Shown: positions 49,150 to 57,226 of the stretch, one piece after another
Position numbering within the stretch: position 1 is the stretch's first letter
Layout: each line of letters opens with the position of its first letter
Notes under the pieces: generated by a model
What the model saw: the letters and a program-made list of their open reading frames with translations, nothing else
What the model was told of the DNA's origin: nothing
Databases searched by the model: none
NCBI GenBank assembly: GCA_963792785.1
Contig: CAWBXO010000002.1
Span: 372,001 to 436,000, forward strand
From: CAWIMX01 sp963792785
Lineage (GTDB): Bacteria > Acidobacteriota > Vicinamibacteria > Vicinamibacterales > CAVVIG01
Length of the DNA: 64,000 nucleotides
Direction of reading: 5' to 3'
Made by a program: the position numbers and the translations under genes

Positions 49150-49938
49150 CTAAAACCTATACCATCCCCGGAGCCAGTAGTAGGCGATGCCGAGGACTTC
49201 GTGCGTGAGCCAGCCGGTGGCTTCGAGGCCGTCGTCGGTCGGCACCCACCAGCGGTACTCCGGCTCGTTGCGGAAGTAGTTCTGCGCGACGGCCGGGATC
49301 GGGTCCACGCCGACGGCCTTGAACGCGCCCACGGCCCGCCGCATGTGTACCTCGGACGTGACCAGGACGACGTGGTCGGGCCGAAGGGGCGCCAGGAGGC
49401 CGGCGACGCGCACGGCCTCGTCGTGGGTGTTCAGCGACTCGGCCTCGACCATGATCCGATCGGGCGGCACGCCGAGCCGCGTCAGCACGTTGCGCATCGT
49501 AATCGCGCTCGGCGTCTCGGGGCTGCGCCCGTCCATCGGTCCGCCGGCGCTCACCATCCACTGCGGGTCGATCAGCTTGTACACGCGCACGGCCTCGAGC
49601 ACCCGCGCGGCCCCCTCGTCGTCGACGGTGGAAAAGAAGCCGCCGTCCCAGTCGGTGACGACGACGGACCCGGAGCCCATGATGACGACGGCCGTGCGCC
49701 CTCCCGACGGCACGTCGGCCGCGACCAGGGGATGGAAACGCGACGTGAGAATCCGTCCCGCGGTGTAGCTCACGACGTAGATGGACGAGCCGAGGTAGAA
49801 GACCACCCCGAAACCGAGAAGCAGCCAGGGCAGCCGGGAATGCCGACGGAGCCTGAGCCAGATCAGGACGACGAACAATCCGAGCGTGAATCCGGCCGAC
49901 GAAAACGCGAACAACACGGTCTGGCGGAGCCAGGGCAT
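49150..49938 (-). CDS. YdcF/ElyC-type DUF218 membrane protein
   Basis: A 262-residue protein. Two N-terminal membrane helices (LFAFSSAGFTLGLFVVLIWL and LPWLLLGFGVVFYLGSSIYV) precede a periplasmic DUF218 domain with AVVIMGSGSV, VRVYKLIDPQWMVSAGGPM, LGVPPDRIMVEAESLNTHDE and VVLVTSEVHMRRAVGAFKAV. The conserved E-S-x-N-T and the SxxHMxRA block are diagnostic. Relatives affect envelope polysaccharide metabolism (ElyC, SanA). The stop is 2 nt from the start of the Dabb gene, so they form an operon. Confidence 0.85.
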   Translation of the reverse strand: MPWLRQTVLFAFSSAGFTLGLFVVLIWLRLRRHSRLPWLLLGFGVVFYLGSSIYVVSYTAGRILTSRFHPLVAADVPSGGRTAVVIMGSGSVVVTDWDGGFFSTVDDEGAARVLEAVRVYKLIDPQWMVSAGGPMDGRSPETPSAITMRNVLTRLGVPPDRIMVEAESLNTHDEAVRVAGLLAPLRPDHVVLVTSEVHMRRAVGAFKAVGVDPIPAVAQNYFRNEPEYRWWVPTDDGLEATGWLTHEVLGIAYYWLRGWYRF

Positions 49939-49947
49939 GGGGGATCG

Positions 49948-50238
49948 CTAGCTCCGACGCTTCTTTTTCCTGAACCGCTCGCGGGGATCCTCGTGCTTGC
50001 CGCCGGGGCGCCAGGTTGTGGCGCGCTTGGGGCGCTCGGGTTTGGGACGACGGCGCGCGAGCTGCTGGGCTTCCTTCGAGTCCCAGAGCTTTCTCTCCGA
50101 ATACCACTTCAGGACGACGTCGCCATTCGTGCGCTTGAGCTGCGCGATCGTCGGCGCGAGGTCGGCTGCGTCGGCCGCGCGAAAGGCGGTCGGCGCGCCG
50201 TCGATCAGGATCGTCCAGTAGGAGTACCGCGGGGGCAT
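49948..50238 (-). CDS. Hypothetical small basic protein
   Basis: A 96-residue protein not assigned to a family. The N-terminal half (MPPRYSYWTILIDGAPTAFR, DLAPTIAQLKRTNGDVVLKW) looks folded; the C-terminal half is very basic with RRRPKPERPKRATTW and ends DPRERFRKKKRRS, suggesting nucleic-acid binding. It lies 9 nt upstream of the DUF218 gene on the same strand. Similar small proteins with a Lys/Arg tail occur in related genomes, but this is recollection rather than proof. Confidence 0.6.
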   Translation of the reverse strand: MPPRYSYWTILIDGAPTAFRAADAADLAPTIAQLKRTNGDVVLKWYSERKLWDSKEAQQLARRRPKPERPKRATTWRPGGKHEDPRERFRKKKRRS

Positions 50239-50261
50239 GGGAGGATCTTAGTAGGGATCAC

Positions 50262-51656
50262 TCACGCGGGGCCGAGGCGTTTCAGTTTTTCTACCAGGGT
50301 CGTGCGCTTCAGGCCCAGGAGGCGGGCGGCCTGGCCGCGGTTGCCGCCGGTTCGCTCGAGGGATCGGCCGATCAGGTCGCGTTCGAGGTCGGCGATCATC
50401 GCCGGGAGGTCCACGCCGTCGGCCGGGAGCCCGACGGCCCAGGGCTGGCCGGCCGGTTCGCTGTCGTGCAGCTCCGGCGGCAGGTCGCCGACATCGATCT
50501 GCCCGCGCGGGCCGCTGAACGCGGAGGCGCGCTCGATCGCGTTCTCGAGCTGCCGGACGTTGCCCGGCCACGAGTACGCCATCAGCCGCCGCATCGCTTC
50601 CTGCGACACCACGGTCGATCCCGACGGCGACGCCTGGTACTTCTCGAGAAAGTGCTGCACGAGCAGCGGGATGTCCTCGCGCCGCTCGCGCAGCGCCGGC
50701 AGCTGCACCGGAATCACGTTCAGGCGGTAGTAGAGATCCTCACGGAAGGTACCCTCGGCCACCATCTTCGCGAGGTCGCTGTTGGTCGCGGCGATCACCC
50801 GGACGTCCACCTTCGTCGTGTGCGAGTCGCCGACGCGCTCGAATTCGCGCTCCTGCAGGACGCGCAGCAGCTTCATCTGCAGCGCCACGCTCATCGTCCC
50901 CACCTCGTCGAGGAAGAGCGTGCCCTTGTGCGCCTGCTCCAGCCGCCCTTGCCGGTTACCGACCGCGCCCGTGAACGCCCCGCGCACGTGGCCGAAGAGC
51001 TCCGCTTCCTGCAGCGTCTCGGGAATCGCGCTGCAGTTGAGCGCGACGAAGCGCTGCGCGCGGCGCGGGCTGTTCTGGTGAATGGCGCGGGCGACGATCT
51101 CCTTCCCGGTGCCGGTCTCGCCGCTGATCAGGATCGTGCTGCCGGTGGGGGCGACGGTCTCGAGCAGCTCGAAGAGCCGCTTCATCGCGCGACTCTTGCC
51201 GATGATGCCCTGAAAGCTGTACCGCTCGTCGAGCTGCGCGCGCAGGTAGGCGTTTTCGGACTGCAGCCGCCGCTGCTCGAGCGCCGCGTCGAGCGTGTGC
51301 AGCAGCTCGTCGATCTGGAACGGCTTGCTGACGTAGTCCCACGCGCCGCCCTTCATCACCTCGACGGCGTCCTTCACCGTCGCGTACCCGGTGACGACGA
51401 TGGCGATGATGTTCGGGTAGCGCTGGCGGGCCTCCTCGATCACTGTCGATCCGGTCAACCCCGGCAGCCGCAGGTCGGTGACGACGACGTCGAAGGCGAA
51501 GTCGGCGAGGCGGTCGAGGGCCTCCTCGCCGGTGCCGGCCTGGACGACCCGATACCCGCGGTCGGTCAGTTGTTCCGCCACGGCACTCCGCAGGGCGGCC
51601 TCGTCCTCAACGAGCAGGAGATGCCTAGTGGAATCAGTTACTTGGGCCAATGCCAA
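50262..51656 (-). CDS. NtrC-family sigma54-dependent response regulator
   Basis: A 464-residue protein. The receiver (residues 10-125) has VEDEAALRSA, phosphoacceptor Asp in VVVTDLRLPGL, VVTGYAT and KPF. The AAA+ domain has Walker A ISGETGTGKEIVARAIHQNS, the sigma54-contacting FGHVRGAFTGA, Walker B GTLFLDEVGTM and REDLYYRLNVIPVQLPALRE. The Fis-type HTH is GNRGQAARLLGLKRTTLVEK. The frame is intact. ATG 51656 is chosen over no nearer alternative. No kinase is directly adjacent; candidates are the hybrid kinase at 53584 and the lone DHp protein at 52070. Target promoters are unknown. Confidence 0.92.
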   Translation of the reverse strand: MALAQVTDSTRHLLLVEDEAALRSAVAEQLTDRGYRVVQAGTGEEALDRLADFAFDVVVTDLRLPGLTGSTVIEEARQRYPNIIAIVVTGYATVKDAVEVMKGGAWDYVSKPFQIDELLHTLDAALEQRRLQSENAYLRAQLDERYSFQGIIGKSRAMKRLFELLETVAPTGSTILISGETGTGKEIVARAIHQNSPRRAQRFVALNCSAIPETLQEAELFGHVRGAFTGAVGNRQGRLEQAHKGTLFLDEVGTMSVALQMKLLRVLQEREFERVGDSHTTKVDVRVIAATNSDLAKMVAEGTFREDLYYRLNVIPVQLPALRERREDIPLLVQHFLEKYQASPSGSTVVSQEAMRRLMAYSWPGNVRQLENAIERASAFSGPRGQIDVGDLPPELHDSEPAGQPWAVGLPADGVDLPAMIADLERDLIGRSLERTGGNRGQAARLLGLKRTTLVEKLKRLGPA

Positions 51657-51699
51657 GATTTTGACGCCTCTGGGAGCGCATGTCTAGGGGAATCAGCGA

Positions 51700-51808
51700 T
51701 TCAGTCGGGATTTGGGATATTGGACTCGGGAGTTGGGAATAATGCTGTCCCGCTCCGGGACACAGGGTGCCCGACTCCCGAATTCCGACTCCCTAATCCC
51801 TTGTCCCG
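51700..51808. repeat. Inverted repeat with central perfect hairpin, upstream of two divergent regulators
   Basis: GGACTCGGGAGTTGGGAAT on the left is repeated inverted as ATTCCGACTCCCT and CCCGACTCCCG on the right. At the centre TGTCCCG-CTC-CGGGACA (51746-51762) is a perfect 7 bp stem. It lies between the NtrC-type gene (minus) and the HTH gene (plus), and resembles the GGGATTCGGG repeats at 41889. Confidence 0.55.
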
Positions 51809-51841
51809 CAGGTTCCGATAAGTCCCCCGGAGGCACATGAC

Positions 51842-52063
51842 GTGGAACGGAAAACGATCTCCATCATGAAGGCGTGCGAGATGGTGGGTGTGAGCCGCCG
51901 CACGATCTACAACTGGCTGTCGGCGGGCAAGATTGAGTACGTCCGCACGGCGGGCGGCTCGGTGCGGATCTTCGCCGACACGCTGTGGCGCGATCCGAAG
52001 TCGAGCGACCGTCCGGCCGTGGCGACCACGTGGCAGACCGACGAGCGCGGGCACCGCGCGTAG
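51842..52063 (+). CDS. Excisionase/MerR-type helix-turn-helix protein
   Basis: A 73-residue DNA-binding protein. The HTH is TISIMKACEMVGVSRRTIYN, WLSAGKIEYVRTAGGSVRIF, the pattern of excisionase/BldC-like proteins that bind direct repeats. The GTG start at 51842 is preceded by GGAGG at 51829-51833. The last 20 residues are polar. It is followed after 6 nt by the small DHp-like gene, with which it is probably co-transcribed. No phage or integrase gene is nearby, so a regulatory rather than excision role is inferred. Confidence 0.8.
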   Translation: MERKTISIMKACEMVGVSRRTIYNWLSAGKIEYVRTAGGSVRIFADTLWRDPKSSDRPAVATTWQTDERGHRA

Positions 52064-52069
52064 GGTGCC

Positions 52070-52309
52070 GTGCGCCGTTCGGTAGAGGAACTGCTCCTGG
52101 TGCGACCGATGGACGAAGCTCCTGAACTACGTCTCCTCTTTCACCAGTTGAACAACCAGCTCGGCATCATCCTGGCCCATGCCGAGCTGCTCGAGACCAA
52201 AGCGGCCGACGAAGGGGGGCGCTCCCGCGCCGCCCAGATCGTCGGCAAGGCCCTCGAGGCGATGACGACGGCCCAGGAAATCCGCCAGAAAACCCTCGCA
52301 GATCTGTAA
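52070..52309 (+). CDS. Stand-alone histidine-kinase DHp-like small protein
   Basis: A 79-residue protein. Residues 20-45 (LRLLFHQLNNQLGIILAHAE) resemble the first DHp helix of histidine kinases; His25 in FHQLNNQL matches the H-E-x-x-N/P box seen as VAHELNNPLATILTWSERL in the hybrid kinase encoded at 53584. A second helix (RAAQIVGKALEAMTTAQEIR) would complete a helical hairpin. No ATPase domain follows. It could be a phosphotransfer or dimerisation module; whether His25 is phosphorylated is unknown. The start is GTG 52070; ATG 52109 would shorten it by 13 residues. Confidence 0.62.
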   Translation: MRRSVEELLLVRPMDEAPELRLLFHQLNNQLGIILAHAELLETKAADEGGRSRAAQIVGKALEAMTTAQEIRQKTLADL

Positions 52310-52619
52310 TTTAGCGGCAATTCTGTAATCAGACAGCCAATACTTTGACGCCACGGCGTCTCATTTCGTCAACATGTTGACGATTTCTGCGGCTTTCCGC
52401 CCTACCTCCGCGTCGGTGTCCCAAATTAGACAGATCTTTGTAACCTGCTCATCTAGCGTTATTTAAGCGACAGATGACGGCCAATTTGTCCCTATTTGGG
52501 ACCCTTGCCGGATGAGTTGGTACCAGCGTTGCGATAAGACGCACCTGTGTGCAGCGGAATCATCAAGTCGTCAGTCGCCAGTCGTCAGTCACCAGTCGCT
52601 TGATCACAGGAGAAGCGTG
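52310..52619. promoter_or_regulatory. Regulatory-looking 310 bp gap before the sigma factor gene
   Basis: This gap is richer in AT than its neighbours and contains a perfect 16 bp palindrome CGTCAACATGTTGACG at 52367-52382, GACGCC-AC-GGCGTC at 52348-52361 and GTCCC-TATTT-GGGAC near 52489-52503. GTCCCAAAT is repeated near 52420. From 52565 to 52600 there is a tandem AGTCGYC repeat. A TTTGACGCC motif also occurs at the start of the NtrC-type gene (51659). Several regulators probably bind here. Confidence 0.5.
52565..52600 (+). repeat. Tandem AGTCGCC/AGTCGTC repeat in the sigma gene leader
   Basis: About five copies of AGTCGYC/AGTCACC occur just before the ribosome-binding site (AGGAG at 52608-52612). 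Related copies recur inside the sigma gene at 53373-53430. Confidence 0.55.
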
Positions 52620-53582
52620 ATGCGTCCCCAGCCTGTTACCGCGAGTCAGAACCGCCGGATCGTTGCCGGACTGCCGTTTGTCGAAGCGTTGGCGAGGCGC
52701 ATGGCGTCGTCGATGCCGCATTCGATCGACATCGGTGATCTCGTGCAGGACGGCGTCATCGGCCTGATCGACGCGGCGCACCGCTTCGACGTGGACCGTG
52801 GCATCAAGTTCGAGACGTTCGCCGAACGGCGCGTGCGGGGGGCGATGATCGACGCGCTGCGCCGCGACGCCTGGCCGCGCGGTGTCCGCCGCCAGCGCCG
52901 CGAGCTCGAGGCCGCGCGCGAGGCGCTGCGCCGGGAGCTGGGGCACGAACCGTCGATGGCGGATCTCGCCGCCCGCGTCGGCTCCGACGAGAAGAAACTC
53001 AGCCGCACCATCGTGCGGATCAACACGATCGAGTCCACCTCGCCGCTCGCCAGCGGCGATCACCTCGACGAGAGCTCGCTCCCGGCCGCGCTCGTGCCGT
53101 CGGAGCCGGACGCGCCCGATTCCGCCTACGAGAAATCGGAGACGCGCGACCGCGTCCGCGCCGCTATCGCCGGCCTGCCGGCCCGCGAGCGCAAGGTGAT
53201 CGGCCTCTACTACTACAGTGAATCGACGATGAAGCAGATCGGCGCCGAGATCGGCGTGAACGAATCACGCGTCTCGCAGCTGCACGCGCGCGCCATCCGC
53301 CGCCTGCGCGATTCGCTCGGCGACATGGGACCCAAGGAAGTCGCGGAGATGAAGGCTGCGCTCCTTGCGTTCACAAGTCGCAAGTCGCAAGGCGCAAGTC
53401 ACGAGTCGCAGGTCGCCAGTCGCCAGTCGGGCACCGGCGTCACGCATCAGCCGGCGACGGTGCTGCCGTACCGCATTCCCGAGGTGCGCGAGGTTCGCGC
53501 CGCGCAGAAGGTGCAGGGGATTCGCGGCAAGGCCCGGAAGGCGGGGCTGCGCCCGGCGCACGCGGTCGCGATGGCGCGGTAG
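52620..53582 (+). CDS. FliA/WhiG-type alternative sigma factor with extended C-terminus
   Basis: A 320-residue sigma70-family factor. ATG 52620 has AGGAG 7 nt upstream. Region 2 reads SIDIGDLVQDGVIGLIDAAH, RFDVDRGIKFETFAERRVRG and AMIDALRRDAWPRGVRRQRR; region 3 has LRRELGHEPSMADLAARVGS; region 4 is MKQIGAEIGVNESRVSQLHA. No flagellar gene is in the window, so the regulon may be motility, envelope or development. After residue 245 there is an unusual 75-residue tail; part (TSRKSQGASHESQVASRQSG) is encoded by a tandem AGTCGCA repeat. No obvious anti-sigma factor is adjacent. The frame is intact. Confidence 0.88.
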   Translation: MRPQPVTASQNRRIVAGLPFVEALARRMASSMPHSIDIGDLVQDGVIGLIDAAHRFDVDRGIKFETFAERRVRGAMIDALRRDAWPRGVRRQRRELEAAREALRRELGHEPSMADLAARVGSDEKKLSRTIVRINTIESTSPLASGDHLDESSLPAALVPSEPDAPDSAYEKSETRDRVRAAIAGLPARERKVIGLYYYSESTMKQIGAEIGVNESRVSQLHARAIRRLRDSLGDMGPKEVAEMKAALLAFTSRKSQGASHESQVASRQSGTGVTHQPATVLPYRIPEVREVRAAQKVQGIRGKARKAGLRPAHAVAMAR

Positions 53583-53583
53583 G

Positions 53584-55122
53584 TTACTCGTCGAGCCCTT
53601 CCCGCACGGCCGCGATGAGTTCGCGGAGGCGGAAGGGCTTGGCGAGCCACCGGCAGCCGCTCTCCTCGAAGAAGGCGCCGGTTTCGGTGCCGGCGACGTC
53701 GCCGGTGACGAACAGGATCTTCTTCGCCAGCCGCGGCGACGCCCGCGACAGCTCGCGGTGGAACGCCATCCCGTCGAGCCGCGGCATCTTCAAGTCACAG
53801 ACCACGAAATCGAACGACTGGCGCGCGATGAGCGCCAGCGCGTCCTGCCCGTCCGGCGCGTGCTCGACGAGGTAGCCGGCGTCGCGCAGCGCGTCGAGCA
53901 CGGCCGCGGCGAGCGCCGCCTCGTCCTCGACGAGCAGCACCGCCGCGCCGGCCACGGCCACCGGCGCCGGCGCGCCCGCGGCCTTTCGCTTCGGGCGGCT
54001 CGCTGCGGCCCCGATCGGCGCGCCCGTGACCGGCAGCTCCACGAAGAACGACGTGCCCGTCGAGCCGGACTGCACGTAGATGCGGCCGGCGTGCTCCTGC
54101 ACGATCGCGTACGCCACCGTCAGCCCGAGGCCCGTGCCCTGGCCCACTTCCTTGGTCGTGAAGAAGGGGTCGAAGATCTTCGACTGCACCTCGTCTGGAA
54201 TCCCGGGGCCATCGTCGTTGATTTCGAGGGTGACGCGCTCGTCCTCCGCGTCGTGCCAGGTCCGCACCACGAGGACGCCGCGCCCGTTCGCCTGGAGCAT
54301 GGCCTGCTCGGCGTTGATCACCAGGTTGAGCAGCACCTGCTGGAGCTGGTACCCGTCGGCGAACACGGGCGGCAGGCCGGCGGCGAGCGCCTCGATGACG
54401 GCGACGTTCGACAGGCGCTGGTCGTACGCGCGCAGGGAGAGCGTCTCGCGCACGACCTGATTCACGTCCACCATCATCCGGGTCGTCTGCCGCTTGCGCG
54501 CGAAGGTCAGCAGGCTGCGGACGATGCGCGCGGCGCGCTCGGATTCGCCGAGGATGGTCTCGAGCCCTTGCCGCGTGTGGTCGTCGAGGGATTCGTGGCT
54601 CGACAGGCGCTCGGACCAGGTCAGGATGGTCGCGAGCGGGTTGTTCAACTCGTGAGCGACGCCGGAGATCGTCTGGCCGAGCGCGGCCATCTTCTCGGCC
54701 TGGAGCAGCTGCTGGTAGAGATTGCGGGTTTGATCGTCCAGTTTCTTGCGCTCGCTGACGTCGCGGACGAGGGCCTCGACGCGCAGGCCGCCCTTGCCGG
54801 CCAGCTGCTCGGCGCGGGCGGTGACTTCCACCCAGACGGCACTCTCGTCGGCGCGGCGCAGGCGGAGCAGGTAGTCGGTGACGGCGCCGTCGGTCGCCAG
54901 GCGCTCGCGCAGGGCCACGCGCGCCTGCGGATCGACGAAGCGATCGGCGTCGAAGGGCCGCACGTCGGCCTCTGGGGTCTCGCTGCCGTACCCGAAGATC
55001 AGCTTCAGGTGCGGGTTCGCGGCAATCGTCGAGGTACGATCGGCGTCGAGCGTGCCGACGTAGACGCCTTCGTGCAGGCCCTCGAACAACCGCGCGAACG
55101 CGGCGGTGCGTCGATCGGGCAC
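53584..55122 (-). CDS. PAS-containing hybrid histidine kinase with C-terminal receiver
   Basis: A 512-residue cytoplasmic protein; no membrane segment was seen. It has a PAS-like domain (residues 8-130, FARLFEGLHEGVYVGTLDAD and ending VEALVRDVSERKKL), DHp with His in SGVAHELNNPLATILTWSER, and a HATPase with N box NLVINAEQAML, G1 DDGPGIPDEV, F box DPFFTTKEVGQ and G2 GTGLGLTVAYAIV. The receiver (about 390-505) has phosphoacceptor Asp in VVCDLKMPRLDG and LAKPF. GTG 55122 was used. It is convergent with the sigma gene (1 nt gap). A partner could be the NtrC-type regulator or the lone DHp protein; this is inference. Confidence 0.9.
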   Translation of the reverse strand: MPDRRTAAFARLFEGLHEGVYVGTLDADRTSTIAANPHLKLIFGYGSETPEADVRPFDADRFVDPQARVALRERLATDGAVTDYLLRLRRADESAVWVEVTARAEQLAGKGGLRVEALVRDVSERKKLDDQTRNLYQQLLQAEKMAALGQTISGVAHELNNPLATILTWSERLSSHESLDDHTRQGLETILGESERAARIVRSLLTFARKRQTTRMMVDVNQVVRETLSLRAYDQRLSNVAVIEALAAGLPPVFADGYQLQQVLLNLVINAEQAMLQANGRGVLVVRTWHDAEDERVTLEINDDGPGIPDEVQSKIFDPFFTTKEVGQGTGLGLTVAYAIVQEHAGRIYVQSGSTGTSFFVELPVTGAPIGAAASRPKRKAAGAPAPVAVAGAAVLLVEDEAALAAAVLDALRDAGYLVEHAPDGQDALALIARQSFDFVVCDLKMPRLDGMAFHRELSRASPRLAKKILFVTGDVAGTETGAFFEESGCRWLAKPFRLRELIAAVREGLDE

Positions 55123-55313
55123 TGGGGGATTATAGAGAACTTCTGTACGGATTAGGGATTAGGGGGTGTGAGGGGGGATCATGCTGATACAAAAGAATTC
55201 GTCCTGGGTCTGCGACGCGTGAGGGGCGGAGTGGAACGAGTTCGAGACGCTGTCGGCCGAAGTGGGCAGACTCGCTCACGGCTTGTGGCGATCGCTCCCT
55301 CAGCGCAACAGCG

Positions 55314-55377
55314 TCCCTAACCCTAACCCTAACCCTAAGCCCTAAGCCCTAAGCCCTAAGCCCTAAGCCCTAACCCC
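55314..55377 (-). repeat. Telomere-like CCCTAA / GCCCTAA tandem repeat
   Basis: About four CCCTAA units pass into about six GCCCTAA units, ending CCCCT. The array lies just after the stop of the PCYCGC gene (minus strand, ends 55387) and downstream from the hybrid kinase start. On the minus strand it reads TTAGGG/TTAGGGC. The region 55123-55313 is otherwise without a recognisable gene. Confidence 0.85.
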
Positions 55378-55386
55378 TCCTGGTTT

Positions 55387-55980
55387 CTACTCAGGCTTAG
55401 GCGTGGGCGTCCGGTAGGTGTCCTTGCCGGCCCAGGTGGCGTCGACGGCGGCGCGGATGTCCTTCACCGAGGCGCCCGAGGCGTACATCTGCGCCGACTG
55501 AGTGGCGACGTCGAGGCACACGGCGCATTCCATGCCGTGGTCGTTCCACTCGACGACGTCGCCGTTGGCGTCGCGGGCGGAGACGAAGCAGTCTTCGTTG
55601 CCGCGGTGGCCCTGCTGGTCGCAGCCGCAGAAGCACGGGACGTAGCTCGACACCTCCGGATGCTCGGCCGCGAACTTGTACGCGGCGCGGATCACTTCCG
55701 GCGACCGCGAGAGCTGGTAGCCGGGGAGGTCGAGCGCCGGGAGATTTTCCTGGGGATGGGGTCCGAGCTTCGCGGCGGCCGGCACGTCGGCCACCTGCGT
55801 GGCTGCGGCGTGGGCGGCCGGTTCGGCCGGGTTGTTCGCGCGGAAGGCGACGACGCCCACGATCAGGGCGGCGAGGACGACCGCGCCGACGAGCATCGGC
55901 GTCGAGGATGATTTCTGCGTGTCCTCGGGCGGTTCGCCGGAGGACTGACCCTGACGTTTGGCGGATGATTTTCGACCCAT
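55387..55980 (-). CDS. PCYCGC-motif membrane-anchored protein
   Basis: A 197-residue protein. Residues 27-46 (TPMLVGAVVLAALIVGVVAF) form a signal anchor. The extracytoplasmic part has the family motif as VPCFCGCDQQGHRGNEDCFV and a further Cys pair in HGMECAVCLDVATQSAQMY. Such Cys clusters suggest metal binding or redox chemistry; PCYCGC proteins are known mainly from Firmicutes and uncultured lineages, without clear function. The Pro-rich C-terminus ends TPTPKPE. ATG 55980 was chosen; it is divergent from the GGDEF gene. Confidence 0.82.
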   Translation of the reverse strand: MGRKSSAKRQGQSSGEPPEDTQKSSSTPMLVGAVVLAALIVGVVAFRANNPAEPAAHAAATQVADVPAAAKLGPHPQENLPALDLPGYQLSRSPEVIRAAYKFAAEHPEVSSYVPCFCGCDQQGHRGNEDCFVSARDANGDVVEWNDHGMECAVCLDVATQSAQMYASGASVKDIRAAVDATWAGKDTYRTPTPKPE

Positions 55981-56032
55981 TGGTTTATTTTACCGTCTCC
56001 GCCCCGAGGTGGGCTAGAGTCCAAGAAAGCCC

Positions 56033-57226
56033 ATGAATCTGGTCAGTCGGCAGGATCGGATCCTCGTCGCCGGCCTCGTCGTGGCCCTGGCGGTCATCTT
56101 TGCCAGGCCGCTGGGCTACCTGCTCGATCTGGCCCGCGAGGTCGAGCAGAGCTCCGGGCTCGCGCTGATGCCGGCCCTCGTGATTCTGACCGCGGTCTTC
56201 CTCTTCCACCTGCAGAACAAGCGCCAGGAAGCCAGCGTCCAGACGGCGGCGGCCCGGGCGGAGGCGCACGAGGCGGGCGCGCGGGCCCTCGAAATGGAGC
56301 ACCTGGTGATGTTCGGGCAGGCCCTCGGCCGGTCGCTCGACTTCGGCGCGATCCGCGACGTGGTGGCGCAGCAACTGCCGGCGCTGTCGGGCAGCCCGAA
56401 CGCGTGGGCGCTGGCGCTGGTCGGCGGGGAATGGCGGCTGCTGGGGCCGTCTGGGCCGGCGGTGCTGACGGCCGACGCCCGCTTCGACCTGGCGCGCCGC
56501 GTCGTCGAGGGCGGGGTCGACGCCGCGCGCTTCCCGATTGTGGTCGCCGGGGACGTGTGCGTGCCGATGACGGCCGGCGGGCACACGATCGGGGTGATGG
56601 GCGCGCCGCAGGCGTCGGGCGCGTTCGACGGCCATCGCCCGCGCACGCTGGCCGCGGCGGCGACGCTGCTGGCGATCTCGCTGCGGAACACGGAGCTGTT
56701 CGAGAAGCTGCGCGAGACGAGCCTGCGCGACGGGCTGACCGGTTGCTACAACCGCGCGCACGCGATGGACGTGATCGACATCGAGCTGCGCCGCGCGCGG
56801 CGCACGCAGCTGCCGATCTCGCTCATCATGTTCGACCTCGATCATTTCAAGGAGATCAACGACAAGCACGGGCACCTGTGCGGCGACGCCGTGCTCGCGT
56901 CGGTCGGCCTCCGGATGCGCGAGGCGCTGCGAAGCAGCGACTTGAAGGGCCGCTACGGCGGCGAAGAATTCCTGGTGCTGCTGCCGGAGACGACGCTCGA
57001 GGGCGCCAAGCGCGTCGCGGACTCGCTCCGCCGCGAGATCGCCGACATGTTGGTCGACTGGCAGGCCGAGCGGCTGCAGATCACGGCCAGCTTCGGCGTG
57101 ACGACGGCGTTCCCGTCGGAAGTCGACACGGACGCGCTCATCGGCCGCGCCGACGCCGCGCTCTACCGCGCCAAGGAGCAGGGACGCAACTGCGTCCGGC
57201 TCTCGCTCGAATCCGCCGTCGCGTGA
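56033..57226 (+). CDS. GAF-GGDEF diguanylate cyclase with N-terminal membrane helices
   Basis: A 397-residue protein that should make cyclic di-GMP. Two membrane helices (ILVAGLVVALAVIFARPLGY and GLALMPALVILTAVFLFHL) precede a short coiled coil, a GAF-like domain (residues 90-220) and a GGDEF domain from LRDGLTGCYNRAHAMDVID. The active loop is RYGGEEF, and RSSD five residues before it is an intact product-inhibition I-site. DLDHFKEINDKHGH and ASFGVTTAFPSEVDTDALIG complete the domain. ATG 56033; the TGA overlaps the next GTG. The frame is intact. Confidence 0.92.
   Translation: MNLVSRQDRILVAGLVVALAVIFARPLGYLLDLAREVEQSSGLALMPALVILTAVFLFHLQNKRQEASVQTAAARAEAHEAGARALEMEHLVMFGQALGRSLDFGAIRDVVAQQLPALSGSPNAWALALVGGEWRLLGPSGPAVLTADARFDLARRVVEGGVDAARFPIVVAGDVCVPMTAGGHTIGVMGAPQASGAFDGHRPRTLAAAATLLAISLRNTELFEKLRETSLRDGLTGCYNRAHAMDVIDIELRRARRTQLPISLIMFDLDHFKEINDKHGHLCGDAVLASVGLRMREALRSSDLKGRYGGEEFLVLLPETTLEGAKRVADSLRREIADMLVDWQAERLQITASFGVTTAFPSEVDTDALIGRADAALYRAKEQGRNCVRLSLESAVA

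Noticed and set aside
51842..52063. Excisionase of a mobile element
   Set aside because: No integrase, att-like direct repeats or phage genes are nearby; the HTH type is also common in bacterial regulators.
55314..55377. True telomere or eukaryotic contamination
   Set aside because: The array is internal, short, flanked by bacterial genes, and mixes 6 and 7 bp units.
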